Source: Prinia subflava
Taxonomy: Eukaryota; Chordata; Aves; Passeriformes; Cisticolidae
Assembly: GCF_021018805.1 (NCBI RefSeq)
Contig: NC_086247.1
Location: forward strand, 144,514,378-144,578,377
DNA: 64,000 nucleotides
Direction: 5' to 3'
Shown: positions 59,460 to 64,000 of the stretch, in pieces
Layout: the number at the start of each line of letters is the position of its first letter
How positions within the stretch are numbered: the stretch's first letter is position 1
Notes under the pieces: generated by a model
What the model was told of the DNA's origin: nothing
Databases searched by the model: none
What the model saw: the letters and a program-made list of their open reading frames with translations, nothing else
Program-made: the position numbers and the translations under genes

Positions 59460-60779
59460 CTGATAGAAGTAAAACAGCTTTCTTCTGTGAGGTTCTTTTT
59501 TCTGAAAGGGTTTGACTTCTTTTGAAATAAGACAGCAGAGGATTGGCCCACATCTGTACTGTAATACTTTAATATCAGGTGGAAGCTTTTAAGTATGTTT
59601 GCATGGCTGTATAAAAATCAGTTACAAATATATCTGTAAGAGAAATATACCACAGACATATCCTCAGCTTGGTCAACATTTTTCTTATAGTTCAAGAGGA
59701 TAAGGCAGTTAAATGTTGTATCTGTAATCAAGTCTATCACGTAATCAAGAGTGGCTGGAGGTTTTGTCAGTAATTTTCCACTTAAAAAAAATCAAAACCA
59801 AAAAACAAACAACTGCAAAACTCATGTGAAAATCTTGGGAATCCCGTACCTTTTCCAAGCAGCCTGGAATGCTTAGAGACTTTGAGTAAAAGATTCATAG
59901 CCTTATATGCTGTAAAGTTGCACAAGTCATGGACCTGATTTGTGCAAAATGCTTATTTTGTGTGAATGCTGGATGGAAGGCAGGTCATAAACGCAATTTT
60001 GTTGCTGCTTGTATTGATGAATATTTCTCTGAAGTGCTTCTGTACCACAGGGAGATCATATACTGCTGATCTAACTTACACAGGGTTCAACATGGGTAAA
60101 ATGAGCCTCATCCCCCCAGTAAAACTGAACTGGTTTAAAGTTTCATTTGGTTTTATCCAGCTGCCATAGAAATCTCTGGGATATATTTATATCCTATTTA
60201 AATTAGTTGCAATGCACTTCAGTGAACAAAGATTTACAAAATCCCTTTACCTTACTGAGGTTCAAAATCAATAAATGCTAAATTTATTTTATAAATTTAA
60301 AATAAATATAAATTTATGGTAAATTCCAAGATCTTCACAAAAAATGTCCATGAGGATTATGCTGGTACAAGCACAGAAATACCTTAACTGCATTCCCAGA
60401 GGAATTTTCATCATATCCCTTTGTTATTTTAAAGATTTTTGCTTGCTTTTTCCATGCTTTCATTCTGTTGTTTCAATCATATTACATCTGTCTTTCTGTT
60501 CAGGATTTTGGCACTGCTGTCAGGTACAGGTTGCTTGAAGGGATGAAGGAATCTAAACCCACTGCTAAATCCAGCCCCTTCCATGGCATACCCAGCCAGA
60601 CCTGCAGCTTCCTCATTCACATGGGCTGCTTTTGTTCCTGAATCAGAAAAGAATAGGGTTCTCTTATGTTGCTCTAGTTCCATCAGAAGTTTACTTTACA
60701 GTGAAAGAAAAAAGGAGTTTTTACTTGCAGTTGATAATGTGGGTATTGACTGTGATTTAATTTCCATATTTTGAGATTT

Positions 60780-60855
60780 TAGAAGGTTAACTGGCAACTT
60801 TCTGCATGTCATCCAATTGGACTAGGTGATTTTTGTTGGTCCCTACTAATGGAAA
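60780..60855 (+). mobile_element. CR1 LINE 3' tail, sense
   Basis: CCAATTGGACTAGGTGATTT, then TTGTTGGTCCCTACTAATGG, is the last ~70 bases of a CR1 3' UTR (typically GGTTGGACTAGGTGATCTT...GGTCCCTTCCAAC). It runs straight into the pentanucleotide array. Confidence 0.75.
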
Positions 60856-60985
60856 TATTCTATTCTATTCTATTCTATTCTATTCTATTCTATTCTATTC
60901 TATTCTATTCTATTCTATTCTATTCTATTCTATTCTATTCTATTCTATTCTATTCCATTCCATTCCATTCCATTCCATTCCATTC
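60856..60985 (+). repeat. (TATTC)20(CATTC)6 microsatellite
   Basis: Twenty perfect TATTC units (60856-60955) are followed by six perfect CATTC units (60956-60985), 130 bp without interruption. It begins exactly where the CR1 terminal repeat (ATTCT...) should start, so it grew from the CR1 tail. Confidence 0.98.
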
Positions 60986-62432
60986 ATAACTGCTGAAGAT
61001 GTATTTTGAGAATGTTATAATCAACATTAAGTAAAGCAAGTTTTGAAAGGATTGATGAGGAAATCATGAGGGCAAGCCCAGATCACCAACAGTAAGAAAA
61101 GGAGAGCAAGGATAGAGGGAAAATAAAAAGGTTGATAATAATCTACTAAAAATGTTAACATTATGACAGTATTGGAAAACATATAGCAATATCTACAAGC
61201 ATTTAAGAAGAGAAATTTTGATGTATATTGTAAGATCTCATCAAAATTGAAGGAATATTTTTGCTTATGTGTTGCCTTGTAAAAAAAGGTTTTTTTTATT
61301 TTAGCAGTAATGTGTTACTGACACATTTCCTTCAGACACATGAGATGCCATCATAGGCTGGAACACACAGTAATTTATTTTCTTTGACCATACTTCTCTA
61401 TAGGCAAGCTATCTCTTGAGCAAAATATACTAGATCCACTGAAAATTAGCAAAATTTTTGATATTAAAATAGTTTTGGGAGTCAAGTAGGTGTCCAATGA
61501 AGTGCCTTTCTATGACTACAGTGAGAACTGGAAGTGTTAATGGTGGGACTGGCTCCTTGGCTGGGAGGCTCCTGCCTGTGCCAGCCCTGTGGTGCTCCCA
61601 CCCTCAGCTGCAGCTCACTTTCCTTCAGGGACCACACTGCCTCTGCTGTGCCCTGGAAGGTTCTTTCTGGGCCTTTTGTCATTCTGACTTTTACTTTGCT
61701 GAAATAGCACTTGGCCTCTACTGCACGAGAGATAAATACGTTCAAAAAGCTCTTGCTGCTTTCATTATTCTTGATTTAAATAGTTTATTTAGATAGTGTG
61801 TATTGATGATAGAAGGTTTGGGTTTCTCCTTTAGTAATCCTTCAGGAAATATGGAGATTATAATCTCTTTCCTTTATTAATAGGCATCTCCCCTGAGTCT
61901 AGTAATTTCCTTTTTAGCACTTTCTAGTGCTTTTCTTCTTTCACATGCCTTTTCTAAAGTGTCCTTCCTCTTTAAAGTTACAGTTTCTATTAAATAAAAA
62001 ACAGACCTTTCTATACTATCTTCATTACTACTTCCTTGCTTACTGGTATTGAGTCCCTGGAGAGAAATAGTTGAACACAAACATAAACCAGGAAAGCCTA
62101 GTTTTCTTCAGTTGTCACCTCTATTTACAACTACTTAGAAGTCACTTTGTATACACCTACACTCTTATAATTCAAATGTGAAGGTGTACTAAAAGACCTG
62201 GCCTTGCTAGGAACTGTTCAGTTATTTAATATTGTTAGAGATACTTTTCGTCTCATGGTTTTTAAACTTTTTTTCATATTTTTACCATTTTGATTCTATC
62301 TCATTAACTTCTATTCCCTTTAATATCCATGCAAAAAACTGTATGCTCACCACCTTACTTTGTTGCAAAAGCTATTTCACTGCCACACCCTCCTATTGTT
62401 CTTATCTAATTTCTTAATTCAAAAAATGAAAC

Positions 62433-63040
62433 ATCAGATCACAGAACCACGGAATGGTTTGGGTTGGAAGGGACCTTAAAGATCACCCAGTTCCAATCCC
62501 CCACCACGGGCAGGGACACCTTGCACTAGACCAGGTGCTCCAAGCCCCATCCAATCTGACTTTGAAAACTTTCAGGATGGAGCATCCACAGCTTCTCTGG
62601 GAAATTTGTGCCAGGGCCCACCACCCTCAGTAAGGAATTTCTTCCTAGTATCTAATTTAAACCTGTTTCCTTCATCTTAAGGCCATTCCCCCTTGTCCTG
62701 TCACTCCACACCCTTGATAAAGTCCCTCTCCAGCCCTCTAGCAGCCCCTTTAGGTACTGGAAGGTGCTATAAAGTCACCCCAGAGCCTCCTCCAGGCTGA
62801 ACAGCCCCAGCCCTCAGCCTGTCTTCACAGCAGAGGTGCTCCAGCCCTCTGAGCATCTTTGTGGCCTCCTCTGCACTCACTCCAACAGGTCCGTGTCTCT
62901 CTTGTGTTGGGGGCCCCAGAGCTGGATGAAAATTCCAGTTGGGGTCTCACCAGAGCAGAGCAGAGGGCCGGAATCCCCTCTGTCACCTGCTGCCCACGGT
63001 GCTGGAGACACAGCCCAGGATGTGGTTGGGAATCAGGGAC
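62433..63040 (-). mobile_element. CR1 LINE 3' region, antisense, about 600 bp
   Basis: ATCACAGAACCACGGAATGG, GGTTGGAAGGGACCTTAAAG, GGGACACCTTGCACTAGACC, CTTAAGGCCATTCCCCCTTG, CCTCCTCCAGGCTGAACAGC and CCCAGAGCTGGATGAAAATT appear in order. This is the reverse complement of a long CR1 3' UTR, reaching to about CAGCCCAGGATGTGGTTGGG. It is the longest CR1 3' UTR in the window. Frames at 62825-63258 are shadows. Confidence 0.92.
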
Positions 63041-64000
63041 AAGCATCTCATTGGTTACTCCCCCTGAGAGCCTCAATGGTTCTCCAACACCTCTCCTGTT
63101 CTTTCATGTCCTCATCATTCTCCTTCACAAGTTTATTACAGAGAATGCAGGATACTTATGCAAAACATGAGATTAAATTAGAAAGTACATGTGATTTTAG
63201 TTTTTTTAAAACAAGTTGTTTCGCAACACAAAGGTTGCACAAAAAAAGACTGGTTTAATTGGGCCCTTGGAATACATCTTTATTAAGAACATTTACTGTC
63301 AATGATTCAATCTTTTTATGAAAGAATTTATACCGTCATGATCTGCATTTGTGTAAAACCCTTTGCTCTGAGTCATTCAGCTAGTGGCTACTTTCCAAAA
63401 TGCTGAAATTACTCACCACAAATCTTCTGCAGTGACAGAAATCTAAGTTTTGAATAATGGATTTAAGAAGCCTATATTACATTTTGGCTCATAAGCTATA
63501 TTACCATAAAAGAGACATTAAATATATGTGTGCAGTACAGCAAGCTCCCGAAACTCATCAATAGGGTGACAAATGACATGAGAAATTTAAGGTTTTGAGT
63601 TTCAGAAGTCAGTTGGGATCCAGTTTAGAAAAAGTTAGTCTTATGATCAGAGAAACCCAATCTTTAATACCAGAGTTATTATCACCTTCAAAGGGGATGT
63701 GACTTGAAGCTTTCATCTACTTTTCAGAGCAATGAATTAACCTGGTGACAAATTTCAGGTTTTCTTGACGAGCAAAAGTGACAGAAGATGCAGTACCTTC
63801 TTTCCATTTTCTACCCTTCTGCCTCCTTATTCTGATAGTCCAACCTTCTACATTCTGCAAATTAAATACAGGCCAAAGGAGGGCAAAGGAGGATAACCCT
63901 CAATAAAACCCAACAGGCTTCCTCACCTTTCTGAGCTCCAAACAGGAGATATATATATTGTTTTCTCAGCACAAGAAGGGGAGAAGCAACTGGGAGAAAT
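63041..64000 (+). other. PTPRN2 intron 1, unique sequence to window end
   Basis: AT-rich DNA with no recognised exon or repeat. There is a short ATATATAT run near 63950. Confidence 0.6.

Larger units (their letters stand above)
31766..64000 (+). other. PTPRN2: PTPRN2 intron 1 (continues past window end)
   Basis: It begins with GTGAGT. No sequence resembling PTPRN2 exon 2 (a cysteine-rich segment of the type CLFEEGLC...CVNDG) was found to the window end, in keeping with the very large introns of this gene in other vertebrates. The DNA is AT-rich beyond 32.6 kb and, apart from the elements listed separately, unique. Short frames on both strands show no domains. Confidence 0.75.

Noticed and set aside
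60856..60985. Regular array that might be taken for a CRISPR or satellite locus.
   Set aside because: It is a simple 5-base repeat with no spacers, in a vertebrate intron.
62825..63258. Frames of 83-140 codons on both strands.
   Set aside because: They lie within or run out of the antisense CR1 3' region.
32011..64000. PTPRN2 exon 2 and the miR-153 hairpin known from a later PTPRN2 intron in other vertebrates.
   Set aside because: Looked for the cysteine-rich exon 2 signature and the TTGCATAGTCACAAAA seed region; neither was found. Both should lie beyond the window.

Overview
This is a vertebrate nuclear window, almost certainly from a bird. It holds many fragments of CR1 LINEs with the avian CR1 3' end, plus LTRs that resemble a family common in bird genomes. 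Its two recognisable genes lie side by side as in human 7q36.3. I cannot name the species; a neoavian, perhaps a songbird, is a guess based on the LTR content. Nearly all long open frames here are chance frames or dead transposons. Real coding sequence is about 1.6 kb of 64 kb.

Bases 1-15,700 are the 3' part of NCAPG2 on the + strand, encoding the condensin II HEAT-repeat subunit CAP-G2. I resolved twelve consecutive exons (2306-2376, 2647-2800, 2971-3144, 3641-3751, 3861-4004, 4774-4873, 5155-5339, 6113-6256, 8089-8192, 11149-11246, 11483-11585, 15475-15526). All have GT-AG borders and every junction keeps phase. Together they give 479 codons plus a stop, which is the C-terminal ~42% of the protein. 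The upstream exons lie before base 1. Introns carry a candidate LTR at the window edge, a 66-bp tandem duplication, a CR1 3' end and an old sense LTR.

Bases 15,700-31,250 are intergenic. They contain a decayed CR1 (15.9-16.7 kb), a near-complete antisense solo LTR (16.9-17.4 kb), a CR1 3' end (23.4-23.7 kb) and a CR1 (30.9-31.2 kb) that ends at the edge of the next promoter.

Bases 31,250-32,160 are a CpG island with exon 1 of PTPRN2 (phogrin, IA-2beta), + strand. The start codon is at 31627 or 31630 and the donor at 31766. Exon 1 encodes a signal peptide whose core is eight consecutive CTG codons followed by four CCG codons. About 120 bp upstream is a near-consensus RE1/NRSE site for the neuronal repressor REST. 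Three short upstream ORFs crowd the start codon. The remaining 32 kb is PTPRN2 intron 1. I found no second exon in it. It contains CR1 fragments, a 26-unit TATTC/CATTC microsatellite grown from a CR1 tail, an ancient palindromic repeat, and a GC-rich patch with a perfect CRE.

The two genes are tandem and independent: NCAPG2 acts in mitotic chromosome condensation, PTPRN2 in dense-core vesicles of neuroendocrine cells. The most notable points are loss of the PLK1-docking threonine in NCAPG2, a possible recursive-splice junction in NCAPG2, and the RE1/uORF/CTG-repeat layout at the PTPRN2 start. I found no wholly new biological system.
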